This document shows positions 8,194 to 16,949 of a stretch of DNA of 64,000 bases, piece by piece. Origin of the DNA: Microbacterium sp. SY138 (GTDB lineage: Bacteria > Actinomycetota > Actinomycetes > Actinomycetales > Microbacteriaceae); contig NZ_CP155793.1 of NCBI RefSeq assembly GCF_039729145.1, positions 248,001-312,000 of the forward strand. The letters run 5' to 3'. The position numbers and the translations under genes are program-made. A model generated the notes under the pieces. It worked only from the letters and a program-made list of their open reading frames with translations, was not told where the DNA came from and did no database searches. Within the stretch, counting starts at the first letter, position 1. Each line of letters begins with the position of its first letter.

Positions 8194-10376
8194 TGTCCCG
8201 CGCCGAACTGGATGCGAGTGTGCGATCGGCGGGTCGCCGCGCCGTCATGACCGGACTCGGTGCGGTCGCCCTCGGCGCTGCCGGCTCTCTCGCCGGTGCG
8301 ACGGCCGCTCAGGCCGCTCCCGTCGCGGCCGGTGCGAAGGACATCCTCCGCGCGGAGACGGTCTCCGACCTGTCCCGGTTGCGGGCACGCGACGGCGAGG
8401 TGGCCATCGTCGCCGGTTACCGGACCCCCGGCGACGCCGGGCTGCTCGTCTACGTAGGCTGCGGCGGGGCCGACGTCGCGGCCAACGGCGGCACGGTGAT
8501 CGCCGGAAAGCGCGGCACCACGTGGCTGCTGCAGCATGACGGCACGGTCGACTTCCGGGTCTTCGGCATCACCGGGCCCGAGACGGCGGCCGATGACGCG
8601 CTCGACGCCCTGGTGAACGACCTCCGCGTCCGGCGGATCGAGGCGAGCACCGATCTGCTCTTCCAGCGGCGGCACTGCTTCACCCGTTCCCATCTCGAGA
8701 TCGACTTCGGCGGTCATGTCATCACCACGGAGGGCATCGAGGCGAACACCCACGACAACCCGTTCGGTGCGGTGATGTTCTTCACCGGGGTGTCCCGCGA
8801 CGTCACCGTCGAGCACGCCCTGGCGGAAGCCTGGCCGGAGCTGACGGATGCGGTCGCCGTGCCCGATGCGTCGAAGTTCGCCGTCGACACCTGGTGGGCG
8901 GTGCAGTGCGATCCGGTCGCCGGCGGTGGAGCCGATGAGCGCGAGCTTCAGCGATTCGTCCAGGTGACGCAGCAGATCGACGGCACCCACATCCGGATCG
9001 ACTACCTCAACGGCTGGCCGCTCGACAAGGGGCGAAAGCTCGTCTGGCGGCAGGTGGATCCGGTCGCGGGGGTGCGCATCTCGAACATGCGGTTCCTCGG
9101 GGCCGGGCCCTTCGACGGACCGACGGACGGCTCCTTCCCGGACTCTCGCGAGCTCACCGGATCGCACCCGATCGCCTTCGAGTACGCGATCCACTGCGAT
9201 GTCGCCGACGTGCACGCCAGCCGCACCTGGTGGCCCGTCATCATGCGCAGATGGAACACCCACTTCACGACCGAACGCTGCTCGGTCGAGAACCCGCCCA
9301 CGGTCTTCTACGGCGGTGCGGGCTATCTCACGCAGCAGATCTACAGCCTGTACGGTCGCGTGAGCGACTGCACGTCGTCGAACGCGCGGCACCTGAACGA
9401 TCTGACGGCCAGCGCCTACTGCATCGTCGAGAACTGCCACGGAGACGGCGACGATCAGGGCGGGAACCCCTTCACCACGCACGGGCAGTACGAGCACGAT
9501 CTCACCTTCATCGGCAACTCGGGGCTGATGGACATCGCCAACTCCGGGGCGCAATGGGGCACCGCCGCGAAGCGCATCACGGTGCGCGACCACGTCTGCT
9601 CGTGGTTCGTCGCCGGCACGAAGATCAGCGACCTGACGCTCGAGAACGTCCGGGTGATCGGACGATCGACGTTCGATCCGCAGGCGACCATGACGATCAA
9701 TGCCGACGGGGCTCAGCTGCGCGGCTGCACCGCCGGGCTGCTGGCGATCGGCCAGCGATCGGCGCGATCATCGCGGCCGACGGTGATCGAGGACTGCACC
9801 TTCGCCCTCCCGAAGGATCAGGTGCTGATCCAGACGCCGGTCTCGGTGCCCGTCAGCTTCGTGCGATGCACGATCACCGGAATCGACGGGATGAAGGCAC
9901 GAGGCGCCGGAGCCGTCGAGTTCGTCGACTGCCGGCTGAGCGGTCCGGCAACAGGTGCCCCGGCAGAGCTCGGTGCGTCGAGGGTGACCATCCGGGGCGG
10001 CACGGTGCGCGATGTGCAGCTCACCGTGACCGCGGTGCGGGACCAGGCCATCGCTGTCGAGGGGGTCGAGCTGTCGACCGAGCGCACCGACAGCGCTCTG
10101 CTGAGCAGGGCCGCCGGTGCCGGCGTCGTGACCTGGCGGGTGGGTGGCGTGACATCGACCGTGCCGAAGGGTGCTGCCCACCTCGACATCGGCGTGGGGG
10201 TCAACCACGCTCGCATCACCGGGAGTCAGTTCGTGGGAGGACGGATGCGGCTGGCCGAGGGCTTCGCCGCACCCTCCACGCTGCTCTACAGCGACGGCGT
10301 CGAGCGCGGCGTCGAGGTGACTCTTCCCGAGGCTGGAGCACGTGTGCTGATCGCCGACGTGCTGACGATCGCCTGA
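8193..10376 (+). CDS. Tat-exported right-handed beta-helix protein (paralogue of 1292-3469)
   Basis: This 727-aa protein begins with a twin-arginine signal (GRRAVMTGLGAVALGAAG, then AAQAAP). The body shows the same succession of blocks as the product at 1292-3469: NGGTVIAGKRGTTWLLQHDG, RWNTHFTTERCSVENP, ARHLNDLTASAYC, ENCHGDGDDQG, THGQYEHDLTF. Lengths differ by only two residues. The start overlaps the transporter stop, so it is translated from the GntR-regulated message. This ties the beta-helix protein to the sugar-acid pathway, perhaps as an exported polysaccharide-binding or lyase-like protein. No catalytic residues can be assigned. Confidence 0.72.
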   Translation: MSRAELDASVRSAGRRAVMTGLGAVALGAAGSLAGATAAQAAPVAAGAKDILRAETVSDLSRLRARDGEVAIVAGYRTPGDAGLLVYVGCGGADVAANGGTVIAGKRGTTWLLQHDGTVDFRVFGITGPETAADDALDALVNDLRVRRIEASTDLLFQRRHCFTRSHLEIDFGGHVITTEGIEANTHDNPFGAVMFFTGVSRDVTVEHALAEAWPELTDAVAVPDASKFAVDTWWAVQCDPVAGGGADERELQRFVQVTQQIDGTHIRIDYLNGWPLDKGRKLVWRQVDPVAGVRISNMRFLGAGPFDGPTDGSFPDSRELTGSHPIAFEYAIHCDVADVHASRTWWPVIMRRWNTHFTTERCSVENPPTVFYGGAGYLTQQIYSLYGRVSDCTSSNARHLNDLTASAYCIVENCHGDGDDQGGNPFTTHGQYEHDLTFIGNSGLMDIANSGAQWGTAAKRITVRDHVCSWFVAGTKISDLTLENVRVIGRSTFDPQATMTINADGAQLRGCTAGLLAIGQRSARSSRPTVIEDCTFALPKDQVLIQTPVSVPVSFVRCTITGIDGMKARGAGAVEFVDCRLSGPATGAPAELGASRVTIRGGTVRDVQLTVTAVRDQAIAVEGVELSTERTDSALLSRAAGAGVVTWRVGGVTSTVPKGAAHLDIGVGVNHARITGSQFVGGRMRLAEGFAAPSTLLYSDGVERGVEVTLPEAGARVLIADVLTIA

Positions 10377-10410
10377 GCGGCGGCATCATGGAGAACATGG
10401 AGGACCAGGT

Positions 10411-11802
10411 TTGAACGACACGGCACCGGCCACACGCCTCGGCGCCCGCATCCGCATCCCCCGCACGCGGGCGCGCATCGGTATCGCCCGACGCGACATC
10501 ACGCCGCCGGTCGGCATCCGTGCCAAGAACTGGGGACCCGCCGACTGGGAGCGATCCGAGGGGGCGCATCGTCCGTTCGAGCTGACCGCGCTCGCCGTGA
10601 TCGCCGCCGACGACCGCCCGCGCGTGCTGCTCGCGGTGGACGGTACCTGGTGGCGTCGCGTCGCGGATGAGCAGGGTGTGCGCGGAACGATCCTCGACGC
10701 TCTCGGCCTCGACCCCGATCAGCTGATGCTCTCGCTCTCGCACACCCACGCGGGCGCCGTGCTCTGTGCCGCGGATGCGCATCTGCCGGGGGGAGAGCTG
10801 ATCCCGGGGTATCTCGAGGCGCTCGCTGCCGCAGGGGTCGCCGCCGGGCGCGAGGCGCTCGACGGTGCGGTCCCCGGCCTGATCGAGTGGACGACCGGCA
10901 CCTGCACCCTGGCCGCCGATCGGGAGCTCGACGTGGATGGGCGGGCGTTGGTGGGGTACAACCCCGCGGCCACGGCCGACGACACCGTCACGATCGGGCG
11001 CCTCAGTGTCGACGGTGCGGTGCGAGGCACGCTCGTGAACTACGCGTGCCACCCGACCACGCTCGCCTGGCAGAGCCGTGAGGTGTCGCCGGACTACGTC
11101 GGGGCGATGCGCGAGGTCATCGAGTCGGCCACGGGGGCGCCCTGCCTGTTCGTGCAGGGGGCATCGGGAGAGTTGGCTCCGCGCGAACAGTACACCGGCG
11201 ACGTCGCGGTCGCCGATCGACACGGACGCTCGCTCGGGCACGCGGTGCTCGCGGCGTTGGACGCGCTTCCCGTTCCCGGAGAAGAGCTGACGCTCGACGG
11301 CATCGTCGAGTCCGGTGCACCGCTCGCGATCTGGACGGGCCGGACGGCGGACGGCGGGGAGGATGCGGCGGGTTCGGTCACGAGCGTCGAGCTTCCGCTG
11401 CGCGACCTGCCGACGCTCGACGCGCTCGCCGAGGAGTGGAAGGACATCGACCCGCGCTCGCGGGAGGAGCGTCTCGGTCGCGCGCGCAATCTGCGTGACG
11501 GATACATCGACGGTCCGACCGTGCAGCACCCTGTCTGGGCCTGGAGGCTCGGCGATGCCGTGATCGTGGGGCATCCGGGTGAGGCGTACTCGCGGCTGCA
11601 GACCACGCTGCGCGCGCGGTTCCCCGCGACGCCGATCGTGGTGATGAACCTCACGAACGGCCCGGGGTTCGTGTACCTGCCGACGCGCGATGCCTACGAC
11701 CGCGGGGCGTATCAGGCGTGGCAGACGCCCCTGGCGCCGGGCGCGCTCGACCTGCTCGAGACGCATGCGGTGGCGGTCGTGGCGGAGCTACTCGACCACT
11801 GA
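10411..11802 (+). CDS. Neutral/alkaline ceramidase-like hydrolase family protein
   Basis: This 463-aa protein opens with RIGIARRDITPPVG and has LSLSHTHAGAVL at about residues 108-119, the metal-binding His-x-His-x-Gly pattern of the neutral/alkaline ceramidase N-terminal domain. Further family-like segments are LVNYACHPTTL and the GASGEL pair, and NGPGFVYLPTRDAYDRGAYQ near the end. No signal peptide is visible, so unlike true ceramidases it should be cytoplasmic. Homologues in sugar clusters probably hydrolyse or isomerise carbohydrate derivatives (inference). Start TTG 10411 has GGAGG 7 nt upstream. It is third in the MFS operon. Confidence 0.72.
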   Translation: MNDTAPATRLGARIRIPRTRARIGIARRDITPPVGIRAKNWGPADWERSEGAHRPFELTALAVIAADDRPRVLLAVDGTWWRRVADEQGVRGTILDALGLDPDQLMLSLSHTHAGAVLCAADAHLPGGELIPGYLEALAAAGVAAGREALDGAVPGLIEWTTGTCTLAADRELDVDGRALVGYNPAATADDTVTIGRLSVDGAVRGTLVNYACHPTTLAWQSREVSPDYVGAMREVIESATGAPCLFVQGASGELAPREQYTGDVAVADRHGRSLGHAVLAALDALPVPGEELTLDGIVESGAPLAIWTGRTADGGEDAAGSVTSVELPLRDLPTLDALAEEWKDIDPRSREERLGRARNLRDGYIDGPTVQHPVWAWRLGDAVIVGHPGEAYSRLQTTLRARFPATPIVVMNLTNGPGFVYLPTRDAYDRGAYQAWQTPLAPGALDLLETHAVAVVAELLDH

Positions 11803-11819
11803 CGGCGCCCCCGATACAC

Positions 11820-11831
11820 TTGCTATAGCAA
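11820..11831 (+). promoter_or_regulatory. GntR-type operator 3 (in front of SDR-enolase-SDR operon)
   Basis: TTGCTATAGCAA is a perfect 12-bp palindrome lying 21 bp upstream of the SDR start. TATAGC (11824-11829) would be the -10 element, giving a short leader that still contains the GAGGAG ribosome-binding site. Confidence 0.75.
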
Positions 11832-11852
11832 AACTCGAACCTGAGGAGAGCA

Positions 11853-12623
11853 ATGACCGCCCCCACCCCTGCCGGCTCCGTCGCCGTCGTCACCGGAGGA
11901 TCCGCCGGGATCGGATGGGAGATCGGCCAGCGCCTCGCCGCAGACGGCTACCTCGTCGTCGCCGCCGACCGGGTGCCGGGCCTCACCGCCGACGACAACC
12001 CCGCCGGCATCCTGTGGCGCGAGCTCGATGTCACCGATCATGCCGGCGTCGACCGTGTGTTCGGAGAGATCGAAGCCGAGCTCGGGCCGATCGAGGTGCT
12101 CGTCAACAACGCCGGCATCCAGCGCCATCGCGGCATCGAAGACCTCAGTTGGGACGAATGGTCGGCCGTGGTCGACGTCAACCTGCACGGGGTGTTCTCG
12201 GCGCTGCAGGCGGCAGGGAAGCGGATGCTGGAGCGCGGCGATGGGCGCATCGTCAACATCTCCTCCATCTCGTCGCGCGGCTCGGCCGGTCGTGCGCCCT
12301 ATGCCACGACCAAGGCCGCGGTGATCGGACTGACCTCGACCGCGGGTGCCGAGTGGGCGTCGCGCGGCGTGCGGGTCAACGCGGTCGCGCCCGGCTACGT
12401 CGACACCGGTGTCTTCCGTCAGGGCGTCGAGGCGGGCACCCTCAGCCTCGACACGATCCTGTCGCGCATCCCCGCGAAGCGCCTGGCCGAGGCGAGCGAG
12501 ATCGCCGCGGCGGTCAGCTTCCTCGTCTCCGACCAGTCGCGCTACATGAACGGACAGACCCTCTACGTCGACGGCGGCTTCATGGTCGACTACGGCGTGC
12601 CGCTGGCGAAGAAGCCCGAATGA
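11853..12623 (+). CDS. Short-chain dehydrogenase/reductase (sugar/sugar-acid dehydrogenase type)
   Basis: This 256-aa classical SDR has TGGSAGIG near residue 15, NNAG, NISSISS with the catalytic Ser, YATTK as YxxxK and the usual PGYVDT loop. The Asp in AADRVPG at the end of beta-2 suggests NAD preference. It opens a three-gene operon (GAGGAG ribosome-binding site) and overlaps the enolase-family gene by ATGA. Candidate roles are the aldose dehydrogenase or the 2-keto-3-deoxy-acid dehydrogenase of the diketo route. Confidence 0.85.
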   Translation: MTAPTPAGSVAVVTGGSAGIGWEIGQRLAADGYLVVAADRVPGLTADDNPAGILWRELDVTDHAGVDRVFGEIEAELGPIEVLVNNAGIQRHRGIEDLSWDEWSAVVDVNLHGVFSALQAAGKRMLERGDGRIVNISSISSRGSAGRAPYATTKAAVIGLTSTAGAEWASRGVRVNAVAPGYVDTGVFRQGVEAGTLSLDTILSRIPAKRLAEASEIAAAVSFLVSDQSRYMNGQTLYVDGGFMVDYGVPLAKKPE

Positions 12624-13696
12624 GCGCGATCGCCCGCATCGACACGGCCACGGCCGTGCTGCCGCTCCCGGCACCGTTGCACCTGGGGGCGATGACGGTG
12701 ACCCGCCGCGAGTACAGCGCCGTGCAGGCGACGGCTGACGACGGCACGACCGGGGTGGCCTACTGCCTCTCGCGGGAGGCGCCGATGGCCGAGATCGTCG
12801 ACCGCCTCGTCGCCGTGCACGCGATGGGTGCGGATGCCGACGACCCCGCGGCGACCTGGGAGCGGATGCTGCGCGGCAGCGCCATCGTCGGACGGGTGGG
12901 CCTGGTGCGGCGCGCGATCGGGCTCGTCGACATCGCGCTGTGGGACATCGCCGCGCGTCGTGCGGGCGTGCCGCTGTGGACGCTGCTCGGCACGGGTGAC
13001 GCCCCGCGGGAGTCGATGCTCGTCGCCGCGTACCCGTCTGCCGAGCGGACTCCCCGCGAGGTGGCCGATGAGGTTCTCGCGCAGGCGGAGGGCTGGACGA
13101 ACGTGAAGATCTCCCGCATTCCGGATCCGGCATATATGCGTGAACTGCTCGCCCTGCTGAACGCCGAGCTTCCCGATGCGACCGGTCTGGTCGTGGATGT
13201 CGGCCTCGGCTGGCCGGACGCCGACTCCGCGCTGGCCGAGATCGAGCAGTGGGGCGACCCGCAGCTCGCGTGGCTCGAAGACCCCCTGCTCCCCGAAGAC
13301 GCCGAGGGGGTCGCGCGCATCCGCCGGGAGTCGGGACTCCCCGTGTCCGTGGGCGATGAGGTCACCGACCCCGCCGTGCTGAAGGCGCTGGTCGATGTCG
13401 GCGGTGTCGACGTGCTGCGACTCGACGTCGTCGCGATCGGCGGCGTCACCCCTGCCCGCGAGATAATCGCGTGGGCAGCCTCGCGCGGTGTGCCCGTGTC
13501 GGGGCATGTCTATCCTGAGGTCACCGCGCACCTGGGCATCGGTGTGGAGACGTTCGCCCGGGGAGTCAACCCGTACGATCCCGCGCCATCGTTCATCCTC
13601 GGCGGTCCGTCGTTCGACGGCAGGGTGCGGCCGACGGGCGCGGCGGGCCTCGGCTTCGTGCTCGACCCCACCGTCTTCCGATTCGAGAGGGACTGA
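12620..13696 (+). CDS. Enolase-superfamily enzyme, mandelate racemase type (probable sugar-acid dehydratase)
   Basis: This 358-aa protein has the capping domain plus barrel of the mandelate racemase/muconate lactonising group. Visible metal ligands are D193 (VVDVG), E220 (WLEDP) and D246/E247 (VGDEVTD). H296 in SGHVYPE matches the general base of the mandelate racemase subgroup. The usual Lys-x-Lys at the end of beta-2 reads K163-Ile-S165 followed by Arg, so the second lysine is missing. Acid-sugar dehydratases such as fuconate or rhamnonate dehydratase belong here. Context suggests dehydration of an aldonate to a 2-keto-3-deoxy acid. Confidence 0.8.
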   Translation: MSAIARIDTATAVLPLPAPLHLGAMTVTRREYSAVQATADDGTTGVAYCLSREAPMAEIVDRLVAVHAMGADADDPAATWERMLRGSAIVGRVGLVRRAIGLVDIALWDIAARRAGVPLWTLLGTGDAPRESMLVAAYPSAERTPREVADEVLAQAEGWTNVKISRIPDPAYMRELLALLNAELPDATGLVVDVGLGWPDADSALAEIEQWGDPQLAWLEDPLLPEDAEGVARIRRESGLPVSVGDEVTDPAVLKALVDVGGVDVLRLDVVAIGGVTPAREIIAWAASRGVPVSGHVYPEVTAHLGIGVETFARGVNPYDPAPSFILGGPSFDGRVRPTGAAGLGFVLDPTVFRFERD

Positions 13697-13697
13697 G

Positions 13698-14549
13698 ATG
13701 ACAGACTCCCCGCGCAGTTCTGTGGACCGCAACTCTGTGGACCGCAATGCCGTGAACCTCAGCGCCGTGCAGCGCAGCGTGGTCGTGACCGGCAGCGGAA
13801 AGGGCATCGGTCGCGCCATCGCCGAACGTCTCACCGCCGACGGGTGGATCGTGGTCGGGCTCGAGCGCTCTCCGGGATCCGGCACGGTCGAAGACGGCAT
13901 CGTGGCCGAGGTCGTGCTCGGCGACGCCGCCGATCGCGCGACGCATGAGCGCGCTGCCGCTGCCGCCCGCGCCCGAGCGCCCCTCGCCGGCTGGGTGAAC
14001 AACGCCGGCATCACCAAGCGCACACCGCTGCACGAGCTCGATGAAGACACCGTGCGCGAGGTGCTCGACATCAACGGCTTCGGCTACATCTGGGGCTGCT
14101 CGACCGCGGTCTCGGCCTTCGTCGACCAGGGTGTACCGGGCGCGATCGTGAACATCGGCTCGATCCACGGCCGCGCGTCCTTCACAGACCACGCGGCCTA
14201 CGAGTTCACCAAGGGCGGCATCGACGCCCTCACCCGCAGTGTGGCCGTGTCGTACGGGGCCCTCGGTATCCGCGCCAACACCGTCGCTCCTGGTGGCGTG
14301 CGCACCCCGCACCTCGAAGCCCAGATCGCGCGCGCGGCCGACCCCGAGGCCGAAGAGCGTGCGCTCGCGGAGGGGCCGCCGATGGGGCGCATCGCCCGCG
14401 CCGAAGAGGTGGCGTCCGTCACGGCGTTCCTGCTGTCGGATGAGGCTCCGTACCTGTCGGGTCAGTCCATCGCGGTCGACGGGGCGTGGACGGCATCCTT
14501 CGGGGATATCGCGCTCGACCCGGGGTTGCGGGAGCGCTTCGACGCCTGA
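13698..14549 (+). CDS. Short-chain dehydrogenase with repeat-derived N-terminal extension
   Basis: This 283-aa SDR has TGSGKGIG at about residues 32-39, VNNAG, NIGSIHG and YEFTK (YxxxK). Its Rossmann fold starts about 27 residues later than usual. The preceding segment (SSVDRNSVDRNAV, then NLSAVQR) is encoded by a 15-bp tandem repeat. It follows the enolase-family gene by one base and probably acts in the same pathway, for example oxidising the 4-hydroxyl of a 2-keto-3-deoxy acid. Which reaction belongs to which SDR of the cluster cannot be decided here. Confidence 0.83.
   Translation: MTDSPRSSVDRNSVDRNAVNLSAVQRSVVVTGSGKGIGRAIAERLTADGWIVVGLERSPGSGTVEDGIVAEVVLGDAADRATHERAAAAARARAPLAGWVNNAGITKRTPLHELDEDTVREVLDINGFGYIWGCSTAVSAFVDQGVPGAIVNIGSIHGRASFTDHAAYEFTKGGIDALTRSVAVSYGALGIRANTVAPGGVRTPHLEAQIARAADPEAEERALAEGPPMGRIARAEEVASVTAFLLSDEAPYLSGQSIAVDGAWTASFGDIALDPGLRERFDA
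13719..13778 (+). repeat. Four 15-bp tandem units inside SDR N-terminus
   Basis: TCTGTGGACCGCAAC (13719-13733) is followed by a copy differing at the last base and two degenerate units. Each keeps the frame and encodes a five-residue unit of the (S/A)V(D/N/Q)RN kind. Copy-number change would lengthen or shorten the N-terminus without a frameshift. Confidence 0.7.
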
Positions 14550-14601
14550 GGCACCTCGATAGGTGCAGGGGCACGCGAGCAGGCATCTCCGGCGCTCGGC
14601 A

Positions 14602-14677
14602 CGGGCGGAGAACTCTGCCTCGGGCGGAAGATCCGCGCAGGATTCTCCTCCCGACACCGGGTCTTCCTCCCGTCGGG
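14602..14677. repeat. Intergenic palindromic element, copy A
   Basis: The element starts CGGGCGGAGAACTC and ends TCCTCCCGTCGGG, with internal TCGGGCGGAAG facing TCTCCTCCCGA. It aligns over its length with 16863-16939 and 23251-23325. It lies between the convergent SDR and zinc-ribbon genes, so it may also act as a terminator. Confidence 0.75.
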
Positions 14678-14706
14678 GTGTGCCCCCGACGCGACCGTGG
14701 CGCTCG

Positions 14707-15537
14707 TCACCGCAGGTACGCGTCCACGAACAGCGCCCCGCGGATGGCCCGCAGCTCGTCGATGATCCGGGCGATGCTCTTCGCGCTCACCGACGACAGC
14801 GCCAGGTCGTGCGGACCGAGGGGTTCGAGCTTCCCGGTGCGGATGCGGATGACCTCCCAGCCCGCGGCACGGAGGGCGCGGTCTTTGCGCAGATCGGCAT
14901 CTTGCCGCTTGCCGACGTGCTCGAGTCCGTGGCGACCGACGGTGTCGTATTCGAGTGCGACCCGCAGCTCCGGAAACACGATGTCGGGCCAGACCTCGGT
15001 GTGGCGGAAGAACGGGCGCGACACTTTCACGGCGTTCACGGACGGGTCGAAGGCGATTGCCGCCCCGAGCTCCGTTCGCAGGCGGCCCTCGGTCGCGGAT
15101 GCGGGCTTCGGGGCGCACTCGCTGACGAACGCGGAGCCTGCGGGAAGGTCGGGCGTCTTCGTGCAGAGCGCGGGGGCTGGGCGACGGGGTTTACGGGGGA
15201 GGGCGCGGGCTTCGCCGAGCACGACCGGCTGCGGACGGGCGAGCGCAGAGCACTCGGGGCACCATGCGGAGCGGCGCCGCACCTGTCCAGGACGCTCGCG
15301 CTGCTCGGTCGGAGTCGCCGCGAACCGGTGCCCGACCGCGCACTCCCAGCACAGGAGCACGTCGGCCGCGAGCGGGATCTGCGACAGCACGATGCCGTGG
15401 TTCAGCTCGGGGTGGTACTGCCGGATCAGCTCCGGATATGCCGCCCACCCGGCACGGTAGGTGCCCACCTCATACGGGACAGCGCGACCGCGGGAGAACT
15501 GCCGTCGCGCCCACCACTGCTTCACCGGTTCCGGCAC
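14707..15537 (-). CDS. Zinc-ribbon protein with DUF559/Vsr-like endonuclease fold
   Basis: This 276-aa protein has two CxxC pairs (LLCWECAVGH and AWCPECSA) forming a zinc ribbon after an N-terminal segment rich in Trp and Tyr. The C-terminal part resembles the Vsr/DUF559 PD-(D/E)xK-like fold: an early Glu (ATEGRLRTEL), then WPDIVFPE, VALEYD and a late helix ending GWEVIRIR. It may bind or cut DNA. It diverges from dinB, 117 bp apart. GTG 15537 is the best in-frame start, although its ribosome-binding site is weak. No biological role is established. Confidence 0.65.
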   Translation of the reverse strand: MPEPVKQWWARRQFSRGRAVPYEVGTYRAGWAAYPELIRQYHPELNHGIVLSQIPLAADVLLCWECAVGHRFAATPTEQRERPGQVRRRSAWCPECSALARPQPVVLGEARALPRKPRRPAPALCTKTPDLPAGSAFVSECAPKPASATEGRLRTELGAAIAFDPSVNAVKVSRPFFRHTEVWPDIVFPELRVALEYDTVGRHGLEHVGKRQDADLRKDRALRAAGWEVIRIRTGKLEPLGPHDLALSSVSAKSIARIIDELRAIRGALFVDAYLR

Positions 15538-15654
15538 GCGCCGACGATATCCGTGAGCACCGACACCGCGACATCCCGGGCGAGAGGTCGAAGTCGCCAC
15601 CCATCCCGATGTCCCCGGTCCGTGCGACGATCCGCACGTCGACAGGAGAACGGG

Positions 15655-16851
15655 ATGCGTGGGGAAGCGACGGTGCTGCACGCCGACCTCGATGCGTTCT
15701 ACGCGTCGGTCGAGCAGCGTGATGCACCGGAGTTGCGCGGGCGACCCGTCATCGTGGGCGGCGGGGTCGTCTTGGCCGCGAGCTACGAGGCGAAGGCCCG
15801 CGGCGTCCGCACCGCGATGGGCGGCCGGCAGGCGCGGGAGCTCTGCCCCGATGCCGTGGTCGTCCCGCCGCGCATGGAGGCGTACTCGGCCGCCAGCAAG
15901 AACGTGTTCGCGATCTTCCGCGACACCACCCCGCTCGTGGAGGGGCTGTCGATCGACGAGGCGTTCCTCGAAGTCGGGGGTCTGAGGCGGATCGCCGGCA
16001 GCCCCGAGCAGATCGCGGCACGGCTGCGCGAACGCGTGCGTGCCGAGGCGGGACTCGCGATCTCGGTCGGGGTCGCGCGCACCAAGTTCCTCGCCAAGGT
16101 CGCCAGTGCCGTGAGCAAGCCCGACGGGCTGCTGGTCGTCGAGCCCGAACGCGAGGAGGAGTTCCTGCTTCCCCTCCCGGTCGAGCGCCTGTGGGGTGTG
16201 GGGGCGGTCACGGCCGAGAAGCTGCACCGCTACGGTATCCGCACGGTCGGAGAGCTGGCCGAGCTCGAGGCCGCGACAGCCGAGCGTATGCTGGGCAAGG
16301 CGACGGGGGCGCACGTGCACGCGCTCGCTCGTCTACGGGATCCGCGGCCGGTCGACACCACCCGCCGCCGCGGGTCGATCGGCTCGCAGCGTGCTCTCGG
16401 CAACCGCCCTCGCTCGCCCGAGGAACTCGACCTCATTCTCACCCAGATCGTCGACCGGCTCGGTCGCCGACTCCGCGATGGCGACCGTGTCTGCCGCACC
16501 GTCGTGCTGCGTCTGCGCTTCGGCGACTTCTCGAAGGCCACCCGCTCCCGCTCACTCCGCGCTCCTACCGACCGCACCGCCGTCCTGCTCACCCTCGCAC
16601 GCACGCTGCTCGCCGCGGCGCAGAGCGAAATCACCGACCGCGGCACCACCTTGATCGGCATCTCGCTGTCGCAGCTCGACCGCGCCGATCGCGTGCAGCC
16701 CGAACTGCCGATCGACTGGGGCGATGAAGCCCGCCTCGACACCGTGCTCGACACCCTGCGCGACCGCTACGGTTCGACTTCGGTGTCGCGGGCGGCTCAG
16801 CTGGGTCGTGATCCGGGCTGGTCGTCCCCGATCCTGCCCGAGCACGAGTGA
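15655..16851 (+). CDS. dinB: DNA polymerase IV (Y-family translesion polymerase)
   Basis: This 398-aa protein carries all Y-family landmarks. LHADLDAFYASVEQ holds the first catalytic Asp, SYEAKARGVRTAM is the finger motif, and GLSIDEAFLEV provides the SIDE catalytic acids. ISVGVARTKFLAKVAS follows, as does the helix-hairpin-helix LWGVGAVTAEKLHRYGIRTVGEL. The little-finger domain is complete, but there is no clear beta-clamp motif beyond PELPIDW near the end. AGGAGA lies 6-7 nt before ATG 15655. It performs error-prone bypass synthesis past DNA lesions. Confidence 0.93.
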   Translation: MRGEATVLHADLDAFYASVEQRDAPELRGRPVIVGGGVVLAASYEAKARGVRTAMGGRQARELCPDAVVVPPRMEAYSAASKNVFAIFRDTTPLVEGLSIDEAFLEVGGLRRIAGSPEQIAARLRERVRAEAGLAISVGVARTKFLAKVASAVSKPDGLLVVEPEREEEFLLPLPVERLWGVGAVTAEKLHRYGIRTVGELAELEAATAERMLGKATGAHVHALARLRDPRPVDTTRRRGSIGSQRALGNRPRSPEELDLILTQIVDRLGRRLRDGDRVCRTVVLRLRFGDFSKATRSRSLRAPTDRTAVLLTLARTLLAAAQSEITDRGTTLIGISLSQLDRADRVQPELPIDWGDEARLDTVLDTLRDRYGSTSVSRAAQLGRDPGWSSPILPEHE

Positions 16852-16862
16852 GCCGCACCGCG

Positions 16863-16939
16863 TGGGGAGGACAACTCCCTGTCGGGAGGACTCCTGAGCA
16901 GGAAAGCTCCTCCCCACAGGGAGTGCTCCTCCCGGGAGG
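16863..16939. repeat. Intergenic palindromic element, copy B
   Basis: This is the same layout as copies A and C: GGGGAGGACAACTCC, TGTCGGGAGGACTCC, then AGCTCCTCCCCACAGG and CTCCTCCCGGGAGG. It sits just after dinB and before the convergent SnoaL-like gene. Confidence 0.7.
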
Positions 16940-16949
16940 CTGCCGCGCC

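Noticed and set aside
6945..9593. Minus-strand open frame of about 880 codons under MFS and beta-helix genes
   Set aside because: It spans two real genes in antisense, and its composition is explained by their codon bias.
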